From NCBI GenBank assembly GCA_025808375.1, contig CP061009.1, forward strand, positions 1,798,001 to 1,862,000: 64,000 bases of DNA, in the 5' to 3' direction. The DNA is from Duncaniella muricolitica. Its GTDB lineage: Bacteria > Bacteroidota > Bacteroidia > Bacteroidales > Muribaculaceae. The notes beneath the pieces were generated by a model that was given only the letters and a program-made list of their open reading frames with translations, had not been told where the DNA came from and made no database searches. The first letter of the stretch is position 1. Every line of letters begins with the position of its first letter. Shown here piece by piece: positions 7,756 through 16,966 of this stretch. The position numbers and the translations under genes were made by a program.

Positions 7756-8847
7756 ATGGTAAAAAGAACTTTCACATTTATAGACTTGTTCGCTGGCATT
7801 GGAGGATTTCATCAGGCAATGCACGCGGCAGGAGGTAATTGTGTTTTCGCAAGTGAATGGAATGAACACGCGCGTAACTCTTACAAAGCAAATTATGAAT
7901 CCATTTCACCTGAAATCTTTGCTAATGATGATAAGTTCTTTGCAAGAGACATAAACAATGTAGATCCGGATGAGATCCCGGCATTTGATGTATGTTGTGC
8001 AGGCTTTCCTTGCCAACCGTTTTCTATAGCTGGTCATAGACTTGGATTTGAGGATACTCGCGGAACGTTGTTTTTTAATATTGTAAATATCGTAAAAGCC
8101 AAAATTGAAGTAGGGCGTCCTCCAAAAGTTCTACTGCTTGAAAACGTCAAAGGACTTAAAAATCACCAAAAAGGTGAAACTCTAAAAGTAATTCTTGCAA
8201 CATTAGAAGAACTTGGTTACAAGTATAAGATTGAGGTATTGAACGCTAAATATTTTGGCGTTCCACAAAATCGTGAACGACTTTTTATCGTTGCTTGGTA
8301 CAAAGATTTAATTAAAGCGGAAACCTTTAATTTCCCTTACGGCATAGATTCCAAGGGTAGAACTATTTTCGATAAGGACAAAGTGGCTGAGCTTGCTCGG
8401 ACTACTCATGTCTCAGATATTTTTGAACCTAAATCTACAATTGATTCTTCTTTCACTATCAGTGATAGAATGTGGGCCGGTCATCAGGCACGTAAAGAAC
8501 GAAATCGTCAAAATGGCAAAGGATTCGGTTATTCTCTTTTTACTGATGATAGTGTTTATTGTAGTACTATTTCAGCTCGATACTGGAAAGATGGGAGCGA
8601 AATCCTTATCGATCAATCGGCCATAGGTCTCAATCCTCGCCGTCTTACACCTGTTGAAGCAGGTAGGCTTCAAGGCTATAATATTCAGGGAGCAGGCTGG
8701 GAAAATGATACGTCCAATAAACCTATTGAACAAATGCCTTACAATATTGTGGTGTCGAAAAAAGAAGCATATCAACAATTTGGCAATAGTGTTGCTGTGC
8801 CTGTTGTAAAAAGGATTGCACTTGAAATTACCAAACAGTTATTATAA
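7756..8847 (+). CDS. DNA (cytosine-5) methyltransferase
   Basis: A complete C5 methyltransferase of 363 residues. Conserved motifs in order: DLFAGIGG (I, residues 10-17), GFPCQPFS (IV, catalytic Cys86), ENV (VI, Glu129), PQNRERLF (VIII), a target-recognition stretch, and QFGNSVAVPVV (X). It transfers a methyl group from AdoMet to cytosine, protecting host DNA from the restriction proteins encoded next. The start is the ATG at 7756; the TTG at 7750 is unlikely. It is followed after one base by the McrB-like gene and so begins a tightly packed operon. The target sequence cannot be read off. Confidence 0.93.
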   Translation: MVKRTFTFIDLFAGIGGFHQAMHAAGGNCVFASEWNEHARNSYKANYESISPEIFANDDKFFARDINNVDPDEIPAFDVCCAGFPCQPFSIAGHRLGFEDTRGTLFFNIVNIVKAKIEVGRPPKVLLLENVKGLKNHQKGETLKVILATLEELGYKYKIEVLNAKYFGVPQNRERLFIVAWYKDLIKAETFNFPYGIDSKGRTIFDKDKVAELARTTHVSDIFEPKSTIDSSFTISDRMWAGHQARKERNRQNGKGFGYSLFTDDSVYCSTISARYWKDGSEILIDQSAIGLNPRRLTPVEAGRLQGYNIQGAGWENDTSNKPIEQMPYNIVVSKKEAYQQFGNSVAVPVVKRIALEITKQLL

Positions 8848-8848
8848 T

Positions 8849-10762
8849 ATGGAATCTCTACTTAACTTTCTGCATAACGAATCCATTACAAGTCCGTTTA
8901 GAGCGGAATTGAGTAATCGCGGTGGCTATATTACGTTTAGTAATTCTGGACGCCGTGGCGACACGAAATATTTTCAAATTGGTATAGACTCCATTCTTAC
9001 TACTCTACAGGATATCCTTAATAACATTGCGGTCTTCTCTCGTATTCAGGATTATGACGAGAAACCTTGGCGTGATAATGGGTCTATTTATTTTTCTGAT
9101 CCGGTTGCCAATGCTAATTCTACGGTACAAACCAAGCCTCTTTTCTCTACTCTGAGCAAAATTATTAAATGGGCCAATCAGCCTTTCTTAAATAACTTAA
9201 ACACTGATAATCGTATCAGTATTACTCCTGACACATTAGAAAATGCGATAACTAAGCTCAATGCGGTTGCAGATTCATTTGTCCCACACAGCAATTCTAA
9301 AACAATTAAATCCCCACTTGACGAGCCGTTGCAAGTAATTTATTACGGGGCTCCAGGCACAGGTAAGTCATTCACCATCGATGATATAACCGATGATAAA
9401 AACTCGGTGCGTACAACTTTCCACCCTGACAGTGATTATGCAGCGTTTGTTGGTGCATATAAACCTACAATGGAGGATATCCCTATGAGTGCTTTTGTTG
9501 GCACAAATGTTCATCCAGCCATACCGATGAATGGCCACTCTGGGAAGGAACGCAAAATTGTCTATAAATATGTTCCACAGGCTTTCTTGAAAGCTTATGT
9601 TGCCGCTTGGTCTAATCTTGACAACCCTTATTTCCTCATTATTGAGGAAATAAACCGAGGCAACTGCGCTCAGATTTTCGGTGATCTTTTCCAACTTCTT
9701 GACCGAAACAATGCGGGCAGTTCGTCGTATGCAATCCACGCTGATGAGGACATATCGCAGTTCCTTAGTGGCGACAACAAAGGTTTCGCTTCTCTTTATG
9801 ACGACCAAAAAGATGCGATACGCTCCTTCATGCTTGAAAAGGATAATGGCAAAACTCAGGCTGTAGGACAAGATATTCTCGACGGCAAACTTCTTCTCTT
9901 ACCGCCCAATCTCTATATTTGGGCGACGATGAACACTTCTGACCAATCACTTTTCCCGATTGATTCCGCTTTCAAGCGCCGTTGGAACTGGAAGTATATG
10001 CCAATCGAGTATGCCCCGATTGACAAGAGAACCGGGCAACCTATTGAGTGGAAAGTTGAGATTGCTGGAAACCTTTACTCTTGGGGAACGTTCCTTGCTA
10101 AAATTAACCCTGAAATCTACACAATCACTGAATCGAGTGACAAGCAGATGGGTTACTTCTTTGCTAAGGCTGATCCCAAAACCGGCATAATCTCAGAAGA
10201 TGTTTTCTTGAACAAGGTATTATTCTATCTTTGGACTGACGTTTTCAAAGATTACGATGTCTCGAGTGAATACTTCCAAAACAAGAATAAACGCCGCTCA
10301 TTCCGATTTACAGACTTCTTTGACAAAGAACAGCCATCCGCTCTCGCTGATTTTATCGACAACTTCAAACTTGATGTTATTATTGATGAAGAACATGTTG
10401 GCGAGGTTCAAAACGAGAAAGGCGAATGGGTACAACCTACTTTTAGGGTTGACGGAGAAACAGTTCCGTCGATGATAGACACCGTGCTTCTTTGTATGAA
10501 GAAGTATTTTGAGAAATACCCTGATATTTCTACGGACGAAGCTGTCAACGTTTGGAATAGTTTCGGTTTGCCAAAACACGCGCTAGAAACCGAGCAGGTG
10601 TTTGACGAGCGTACGGATATGACTAAAAATCGAGCATCTAAAGTGTTCACTGCTCCTGATGGACGCAAGTTCTATGTTTCCGCTCAATTACGTAAGCAGC
10701 ACATGGATAAACTCATTGCAAAAGCAAAAGAATGGGGTATTGATATAACGCGCTTGTCATAA
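8849..10762 (+). CDS. McrB-like AAA+ restriction NTPase (LlaJI R1 type)
   Basis: A 637-residue protein with an N-terminal region of about 150 residues, presumably the DNA- or target-recognition part, and a McrB-class AAA+ domain. The Walker A motif is GAPGTGKS (residues 167-174). Walker B is FLIIEEINRGNCAQIFGDLFQLLDR-like, and sensor/arginine region is ATMNTSDQSLFPIDSAFKRRW. McrB proteins hydrolyse GTP to translocate or assemble around DNA and recruit a nuclease partner, here the next gene, whose start overlaps this stop by one base. Adjacent C5 methyltransferase and Vsr indicate an LlaJI-like restriction-modification system, not a methyl-dependent McrBC. Confidence 0.85.
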   Translation: MESLLNFLHNESITSPFRAELSNRGGYITFSNSGRRGDTKYFQIGIDSILTTLQDILNNIAVFSRIQDYDEKPWRDNGSIYFSDPVANANSTVQTKPLFSTLSKIIKWANQPFLNNLNTDNRISITPDTLENAITKLNAVADSFVPHSNSKTIKSPLDEPLQVIYYGAPGTGKSFTIDDITDDKNSVRTTFHPDSDYAAFVGAYKPTMEDIPMSAFVGTNVHPAIPMNGHSGKERKIVYKYVPQAFLKAYVAAWSNLDNPYFLIIEEINRGNCAQIFGDLFQLLDRNNAGSSSYAIHADEDISQFLSGDNKGFASLYDDQKDAIRSFMLEKDNGKTQAVGQDILDGKLLLLPPNLYIWATMNTSDQSLFPIDSAFKRRWNWKYMPIEYAPIDKRTGQPIEWKVEIAGNLYSWGTFLAKINPEIYTITESSDKQMGYFFAKADPKTGIISEDVFLNKVLFYLWTDVFKDYDVSSEYFQNKNKRRSFRFTDFFDKEQPSALADFIDNFKLDVIIDEEHVGEVQNEKGEWVQPTFRVDGETVPSMIDTVLLCMKKYFEKYPDISTDEAVNVWNSFGLPKHALETEQVFDERTDMTKNRASKVFTAPDGRKFYVSAQLRKQHMDKLIAKAKEWGIDITRLS

Positions 10763-13053
10763 TGAAACTACTGATTGAAGAATACCAATATAATGTATCC
10801 GACGTTGAGAACGTGCTTGATGGGTTATTTACCCTTCTGGACGTTGAGCAGAAAGTGTCGGTCAGTTATGTCGGGTATTATTACAATCCTCACGAGAAAG
10901 TCCATGATGTAGTTTTCATTCTGCCTAAAGTGCTAATCGATGATGATGGAAAAGTCTTTGGTGAATACGACCCGAAAGACCTGATCCACCTTGATGAAGC
11001 TAAGATGGACGAAAAGCACCGCAAGTTTCTCTATGAATTTGCGGTGTGGATTCACCGTGCAATTGTCGTTTATAATGACTCGCACGATAAGAACGAGATA
11101 GTGCTTCATCGTCTGATTCAAGACGAAGGCAAAGGATTGCATAAAAAAAGGAGCAACACCCTCCTTGATGTTATCCTATCGCTCATCCGCTTCAACAAGG
11201 AAAATCAACAGTTCTTCACCTTCATTCTGAAGAATCTTCATTCCGGCGTCAACAAAATAAACTGGAACAAGACCATTGCCCGAACTACGGCAATAGTCCA
11301 GAACGGTAGTCCTACATATCTTAATCCGGTAAATAAGAAGCGACAGGTGAATTTCGATGAAGAACTCATTATTATCTTCTTCTCGATTCTCCAATACATA
11401 TCGGACACCTATGGTTTCCGCTCCCATATAAACTTCGGCTACAAACTCATTACCGGAGCCAAGTTCAATAAATATCTTGACGGCTTCGGGCGAACCCGTC
11501 TGCGTCAGATAAAATACAAATATTTCTCTGATACCGCCGTAAAATTATGGGATCTATGTTATGCTTTTTTTGACAAGGCATACAAAATCCGTGTCAACAC
11601 ATCGCAAAGCGAGTATCTGCTTGTGAAGTCCTTCCACATCGTTTTCGAGGCTATGATTGATGAACTTATCGGAGATACAAACATACCGCGAGGATTGAAA
11701 GAACAGGATGACGGTAAACTCGTTGACCACTTCTATACCTATGATGGTCTGCTGATTGACGATAAAGCCGACGATGATATTTACTACATCGGCGACTCGA
11801 AATATTATAAAATCGGTAATTCACTCGGCAAGGAATCCATTTACAAACAGCGCACATACGCGCGTAATGTAATCCAATGGAACCTCGATATCTGGCTCAA
11901 TGGCAAACCCAATATGGCAGACCCATTCGAGCGCATACAGTTGTTTGATAAAGTCACCGAAGGCTACAATGTTATCCCGAATTTCTTCATCTCGGCTTCT
12001 ATAGATAAGAAGACTTTGTCGTATGCAGACTACACCGAACCGCATCCCAATCAGCCACCGGTAAGCCGTCAATTCAAGAACCGGCTATACGACCGTGACA
12101 CATTGCTACTGTCGCATTACGATGTCAATTTCCTCTTTGTCCTTGCTCTTTACGCACGAAACAATGCCGGTGCAAAAGCGGCTTGGAAGCACAGCGTTCG
12201 CGACAAATTCCGTCGTGCAGTTCAGGATATGCTCAAAGAGAAATTTGAGTTTTACGCATTGGCAGCTCACCCTGATGTCAATGCCTCGGACTATTTCAAA
12301 TCTCATTTTCAAGATACTCTCGGCAAGACTTTCCGACCTTACGAGAATCAGAATATTTTCTCGCTTGCACTTGATAAATCGTATCCTGAAGACAATAAGC
12401 ATCTGCTTTCTTCTCTCGGAGAGAACTTCTATGTCGTACCGGTTGAGTTGGGCGAAGATCCATCAGCCCGTATCGAGACAGAGCGAGCAGCTAAAGGTTC
12501 AGTCGAAAGCTCTAGTGGCATGGGTAAATTCTTGACGTGTCTTGTTCGCAAGGAAGAAATGGGCGAAGACGGACGAAAGAATATTACAAAACTTTATCAG
12601 TTGTTTTATAACCACGAGGCAGAAGGTGCGACTTATGTTATGCTCAATATGCCTAGTGGAGACATATCAGAGGCAAAATATTTATTGCCCATTATCGACA
12701 ACTCCATCGATGGCTATTATGATATCGAACGAATATCATTCGGCACACGTACGAAAGAGACAAAAGACGGTCTATCTATCCCGAATTACCCTACGCTACG
12801 TATAAAGATGGGTACATACCATCCGCTCGAATACCGAGGTACAGAAGGAATAGTTCCCCATATGGCAAATCAAATCTGGAGCTATGCCCAACTCCATACT
12901 GTCATGGCTAAATCTCAATCGTATTTATCTGAGAAGAATGAGATAATAATTGCGAAGGAGCCAGAGGTACAATACTCATACCTCCAAGTAGAGAACGATT
13001 ATATAGACGAATCATTTGATCTTGTAAATAAAAATACTGGAAATGCAGAATAA
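10762..13053 (+). CDS. LlaJI-type restriction endonuclease subunit
   Basis: A 763-residue protein that fits the LlaJI restriction family (partner of a McrB-like NTPase). A PD-(D/E)XK-like nuclease core is visible in the middle: GLLIDDKADDDIYYIGDSKYYK, with Asp345 and Lys347 as the D-x-K pair and upstream acidic residues. The first 300 residues are helical, and the last 250 carry a separate domain of unknown role. It follows the McrB-like gene with overlapping TAATG. Its last 11 bases overlap the start of the metallophosphoesterase gene, tying restriction to the next system. Assignment to LlaJI rests on gene order and remembered family features. Confidence 0.7.
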   Translation: MKLLIEEYQYNVSDVENVLDGLFTLLDVEQKVSVSYVGYYYNPHEKVHDVVFILPKVLIDDDGKVFGEYDPKDLIHLDEAKMDEKHRKFLYEFAVWIHRAIVVYNDSHDKNEIVLHRLIQDEGKGLHKKRSNTLLDVILSLIRFNKENQQFFTFILKNLHSGVNKINWNKTIARTTAIVQNGSPTYLNPVNKKRQVNFDEELIIIFFSILQYISDTYGFRSHINFGYKLITGAKFNKYLDGFGRTRLRQIKYKYFSDTAVKLWDLCYAFFDKAYKIRVNTSQSEYLLVKSFHIVFEAMIDELIGDTNIPRGLKEQDDGKLVDHFYTYDGLLIDDKADDDIYYIGDSKYYKIGNSLGKESIYKQRTYARNVIQWNLDIWLNGKPNMADPFERIQLFDKVTEGYNVIPNFFISASIDKKTLSYADYTEPHPNQPPVSRQFKNRLYDRDTLLLSHYDVNFLFVLALYARNNAGAKAAWKHSVRDKFRRAVQDMLKEKFEFYALAAHPDVNASDYFKSHFQDTLGKTFRPYENQNIFSLALDKSYPEDNKHLLSSLGENFYVVPVELGEDPSARIETERAAKGSVESSSGMGKFLTCLVRKEEMGEDGRKNITKLYQLFYNHEAEGATYVMLNMPSGDISEAKYLLPIIDNSIDGYYDIERISFGTRTKETKDGLSIPNYPTLRIKMGTYHPLEYRGTEGIVPHMANQIWSYAQLHTVMAKSQSYLSEKNEIIIAKEPEVQYSYLQVENDYIDESFDLVNKNTGNAE

Positions 13054-14332
13054 ACTTAGAATATTACTTTTATCGGATATACATTTTCTTTCACTACCAG
13101 CTGAGCACGACTCTCATGCCCAGGTTAGACGTGCATTTTTACAAGATATTGAAGGATATAAGGAAGTCCACGGTGTTTTTGACGTCATTTTGGTAAGTGG
13201 TGACATTGCATACAAAGGAGCGGAATCAGAATACAATAAGGCATTAGCGTTTTTTCGTCAATTATGTAATGCTTCTGGCTGCGCTTATGACAGAATTTAT
13301 GTGGTTCCGGGTAACCATGACAAAAATTTATACGCAGTCAGGGCTGAACTTAGACATCTAATAAATCAGGGACTTGGTACTGAAAAAGCAAATCATGAGC
13401 ATTCTTCAAAACTATACCTCGATTTGATAATCCGTGATAGGGAAGCCTGCAAAGCATTATACTCGCCATTTAGAGAATATGCAGAATTTGCCATCAAAAT
13501 GGATTGCTGTGATTCTATAATGTGCAAATTAATAAATTCTGAAGATTCAGTATTTGATGAGGAAAATGATAAGGCATACTATAAACAAGAAATTGGAGTT
13601 CTTAAAGATTATCCAGTTGTACTTTACGGATTCAATACCTGTCTTAATAGTGATTGGTTTGATGAAGACGATCACGGAGTAGGTCACAAATTGTTTTTGC
13701 CTATGCTTGGGTACCATGCCCTTGTCGATAATTCTGGGACTATCAATATAGCCATGATGCATCATCCGTTGGACAGAATTGCCCATTCTGGATCAATTTC
13801 CACATTTATGGACAAACATTTCCCCATACAAATTTTTGGACATTTGCATAAACCAGTATGCCGGGAAGATAATTGTCTTCACATTCAGTCTGGTGCTCTT
13901 CAGCCCCAAACCGATTCGGAGGGAGGAGACGAATATTTCTCAGTATATAATATTTTGGACTTAAATGTGATTTCAGATGAAAAAGGGAAAGACTTATTGC
14001 AAGCTAATCTAAGCGTTCAAAGATATAGTCCAGAATCCGAAGGGTTTGAAACTCTTGAATCTGAAGGACATTCCTTCACCACACGATTACATCGGACTCC
14101 GAGCAGATGGCGCAATGATCAAAAACTATTGACTGAAAGCCTTCCACTTGATGTTTCAAAACGGCAAATACGTCTATGTTTCCTTAATTTTCATGATCAG
14201 AAATCAGTTATCAAACGCATGAATATATATACATATAACGACAATATTTCCCTCCATGAGAATTGTTTCCGTTTTCTTGAAACTGTTGACAAGCAGCATA
14301 AGTATGCTACTTTGTGGTCTTTAGTGAAATAA
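13043..14332 (+). CDS. Calcineurin-like metallophosphoesterase heading a GTPase-associated cluster
   Basis: A 429-residue protein whose N-terminal 300 residues have every metallophosphoesterase signature: SDIH (Asp12, His14), SGDI, PGNHD, MMHHPLD and FGHLHK. It should hydrolyse a phosphodiester, perhaps a nucleotide signal or nucleic acid, with two metal ions. The C-terminal 120 residues form an unassigned domain. The start overlaps the restriction subunit by 11 bases, and four bases separate it from the next gene. It is probably the effector or processing enzyme of the five-gene GTPase-associated set, but the substrate is unknown. Confidence 0.85.
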   Translation: MQNKLRILLLSDIHFLSLPAEHDSHAQVRRAFLQDIEGYKEVHGVFDVILVSGDIAYKGAESEYNKALAFFRQLCNASGCAYDRIYVVPGNHDKNLYAVRAELRHLINQGLGTEKANHEHSSKLYLDLIIRDREACKALYSPFREYAEFAIKMDCCDSIMCKLINSEDSVFDEENDKAYYKQEIGVLKDYPVVLYGFNTCLNSDWFDEDDHGVGHKLFLPMLGYHALVDNSGTINIAMMHHPLDRIAHSGSISTFMDKHFPIQIFGHLHKPVCREDNCLHIQSGALQPQTDSEGGDEYFSVYNILDLNVISDEKGKDLLQANLSVQRYSPESEGFETLESEGHSFTTRLHRTPSRWRNDQKLLTESLPLDVSKRQIRLCFLNFHDQKSVIKRMNIYTYNDNISLHENCFRFLETVDKQHKYATLWSLVK

Positions 14333-14336
14333 TGGT

Positions 14337-15278
14337 ATGAGTAAAATATTAAAAAAGCTATTAGAAGGGACCTCCGCTCTTCCATATTCCGATTCAACAA
14401 TAAACATGTTTGAAGAGGCTGCTGTCTCTTATATAGATCTCACACGTGTATATGATATTGTAGAAGAACTTTCTCTATGTTATTTGGGAGGTAAAATTTC
14501 CCATACTTATAGACAACACATTTTATTGAAGTTGGCGGAAAGTTCTCCCACAATCATTCTTCCCGAGAATGTGCTACGTCGTATCGCATTCTTTATTGTT
14601 TGGAAAATAATCATGGATACAGATGATGTCACTGAGCTTGATCAGGCGATTTCAACTACTATCTTTATGAACTTTCTCGTCATAAAAAAAACTAATTTTC
14701 ACAGTATACCTAATCCTGTAGAGGTAAAATGTATATACAAACATCATTTATCCTCACTCATACAAGCCAATGGAGCGTCTCCCACAGGGTCTGCTGATGA
14801 CTTGGCAGAAAGGATATTCGGTGATGATTTTAATGTCAGCGATCTTACAGCCTCCGATGTATCGAGTTTGCGCAAATTGGCGCAAGAAGCGTCACTGTAC
14901 TATGTTGAAAAGTTTATTTCCAAAATTCAAAATGAAGTTGTGGAAGATGAATTCTTAACTACCTATAATATTGTTAAGTATATTGTAGATACTATCAAAT
15001 CTCCACTCACACCGTGCGACATTGTTTATTATATAAAGCAAGGTCTCAAAACGAAGGTCTCAAAACGAAGGAAACTTAAAAATGTCATAACTGTTCTGCC
15101 CAAATACTCGGAGGATGGAGTATTTTCAAATTCATCTATAATTTTGCGGCTTCTTAACAAGGATGCCGTACCAGAAGCATACCAACTATTAGAGATGCCT
15201 TTCACTGTATATGAATTTGGGATTTACCTGTTCTACGAACTTCTTGTTGAACGTTTAATCGAGGAAAATGAGATATGA
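14337..15278 (+). CDS. Helical protein of a GTPase-associated system
   Basis: A 313-residue, mostly alpha-helical protein with no catalytic motif or membrane span (LARVYDIVEELSLCYLGG-like helices, then many Leu/Ile-rich stretches). Its place between a metallophosphoesterase and two P-loop GTPases matches the GASH (GTPase-associated system helical) component of predicted GAPS loci. That identification is by context; sequence alone does not prove it. The last four bases overlap the next start (ATGA). Two short direct repeats of AAAACGAAG near 15045-15070 give a locally repeated KTKVSKRRKLK stretch. Confidence 0.55.
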   Translation: MSKILKKLLEGTSALPYSDSTINMFEEAAVSYIDLTRVYDIVEELSLCYLGGKISHTYRQHILLKLAESSPTIILPENVLRRIAFFIVWKIIMDTDDVTELDQAISTTIFMNFLVIKKTNFHSIPNPVEVKCIYKHHLSSLIQANGASPTGSADDLAERIFGDDFNVSDLTASDVSSLRKLAQEASLYYVEKFISKIQNEVVEDEFLTTYNIVKYIVDTIKSPLTPCDIVYYIKQGLKTKVSKRRKLKNVITVLPKYSEDGVFSNSSIILRLLNKDAVPEAYQLLEMPFTVYEFGIYLFYELLVERLIEENEI

Positions 15279-16189
15279 GCGATTTAACTAATTTTGTAAA
15301 AGACAATGTTGGAGATTCTATTTCCAAGGAATCTACAACAAATACAAATGAACCAATTGACGGAACGTTTTCTGGAGATGCTATTAAAGATGAAAGTTCC
15401 GTTAACAGTCTACTCTGTGATAGAAAGCCTACAGTAGTTTCTATTATAGGCTTCCCTGGGTATGGCAAAACTTGCTTCATCGCAACGACTTATCAGATCT
15501 TATTGAACGAGGGTAAACTTGATGAATTTAATTTTGTCGATTCTGATACATTTGTAGGCTTTGAGCGTAGAATTTATATGAGACGATGCACTGTATTGGA
15601 TGAGAACAGTGCTCCTCAAACTAAGAGGACCTTAAGAGGAGAAGGACATATCCTCACCTTACGATTCACCCATCCCCACGATGGAGAAAAACTTATCATT
15701 ATCACTGATAGATCGGGAGAGGATTATATAGATTGTGCAAATCAAAAAAACAAGATTAAAGATCATCTATTGCTAAAGCATTCTGACTATGTCCTGATAT
15801 TTGTTGATAGTACAATCCTTTTAGATTGTGCTCGAATGTTGGAATTTTCTGACACACTCTCTGACTTATTAACCAATATTCAACAGGCACAAGCCATACA
15901 GGAATCTGCTCAGATTGTTATTGTATTTAATAAGATTGATGCCGTTGAGGTGTCTGCTCAATTCTTAAATAGAAGTGATACGATTGAGGCTTTGATAAAG
16001 GATAAATTTCCTCTCAATGACATTGTGAGCAAAAAAATTGTTTCAAATAACATAAAAAACAGTAACGAGATTCAACAATTATTCTCTGAGATAGTAAACT
16101 TCGATACGGCAGCTATTACTCATAATGACCGTGATTACGAAGGAATTGATTGGGTCAATAATATCATAAAACAGAAAAAAAATGGATAA
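15275..16189 (+). CDS. TRAFAC-like GTPase, first of a pair
   Basis: A 304-residue GTPase. After a disordered Ser/Thr/Asp-rich N-terminus of about 50 residues come Walker A GFPGYGKT (residues 59-66), the G3-like DRSGED, and the G4 motif NKID in VIVFNKIDAVE, which specifies guanine. These fit the DO-GTPase1/2 families of predicted GTPase-associated conflict systems. It overlaps the previous gene by four bases and the next by eight. It likely senses infection or switches the complex through GTP binding; this is inferred from the family only. Confidence 0.75.
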   Translation: MSDLTNFVKDNVGDSISKESTTNTNEPIDGTFSGDAIKDESSVNSLLCDRKPTVVSIIGFPGYGKTCFIATTYQILLNEGKLDEFNFVDSDTFVGFERRIYMRRCTVLDENSAPQTKRTLRGEGHILTLRFTHPHDGEKLIIITDRSGEDYIDCANQKNKIKDHLLLKHSDYVLIFVDSTILLDCARMLEFSDTLSDLLTNIQQAQAIQESAQIVIVFNKIDAVEVSAQFLNRSDTIEALIKDKFPLNDIVSKKIVSNNIKNSNEIQQLFSEIVNFDTAAITHNDRDYEGIDWVNNIIKQKKNG

Positions 16190-16961
16190 CGTTCTTATTG
16201 CAGGTCTTATAGGTTCTGGCAAGTCTACACTTATTGGGGCTCTTGCATATGCTATAAAGATGGGAAATTGCAGTTATTCGTTTGTGGACAGGCCAGAGGA
16301 CTTGACTCCACTGGCGAAGTTATACAAGCCATGGTTATCCCTTGCCCCAGTTAATAGGACAGCACTGGGAAATTCAGAAACATTCGAGTTTTCTCTTAAA
16401 AAAGAAGTCGGATCTCAGGTAACCATATCTATTCCCGATTATGCAGGTGAAGATTTTGAAAGACTTATATCAAAGCAATCTGACCTATTAAATCATTGGG
16501 GAGGGGAAAAGAACGCTCTAATTTTTCTTATTAAAGACTTTGAATTAGATGCCTTAGAAGAAGCCTTTGTTACGAAAGTCGAGAATAGGTCAATTTCACC
16601 CATTCATCCTTTTTCATTAGAATTAACGACTTCTCAAGTTAAAAATATACTATTGCTTAAAGAACTTCTTAAGCGCGTTCGATGGGAATCTGTTGTAATA
16701 GGAATCTCAGCATGGGATAGATATGATGATAATTATCTGCCAGATGCTTTTTTAAAGGAAAAAGCACCGGTACTATATAATTTTATCAGGCACAATCTCC
16801 CGAAGGCTAAAATAATTGGAATAAGTGCCCAAGGCGCGGAATATACTGAAGCCCTTCGCCAAGAGCTTTCAGATAGAACCATGAACAATACACGTTCATG
16901 GTCAGTAATCAATAATGAACGTGTACACGATCTCACAAAAATACTGGATTTGATATCTTGA
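16182..16961 (+). CDS. Second P-loop GTPase-like protein
   Basis: A 259-residue protein with Walker A GLIGSGKST at residues 8-16 and a G3-like DYAGEDF. In place of NKxD it has ISAWDRYDD, so guanine recognition is altered and nucleotide preference uncertain. The arrangement of a canonical and a divergent GTPase next to each other is what the predicted GTPase-associated systems show, and the two may heterodimerise. The eight-base overlap with the first GTPase implies stoichiometric expression. There is no membrane segment. Confidence 0.7.
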   Translation: MDNVLIAGLIGSGKSTLIGALAYAIKMGNCSYSFVDRPEDLTPLAKLYKPWLSLAPVNRTALGNSETFEFSLKKEVGSQVTISIPDYAGEDFERLISKQSDLLNHWGGEKNALIFLIKDFELDALEEAFVTKVENRSISPIHPFSLELTTSQVKNILLLKELLKRVRWESVVIGISAWDRYDDNYLPDAFLKEKAPVLYNFIRHNLPKAKIIGISAQGAEYTEALRQELSDRTMNNTRSWSVINNERVHDLTKILDLIS

Positions 16962-16966
16962 CTAAT

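Noticed and set aside
7015..13053. Methyl-dependent McrBC restriction system
   Set aside because: A C5 methyltransferase and Vsr are encoded in the same run, so restriction of methylated DNA would attack the host; an LlaJI-like arrangement fits better.
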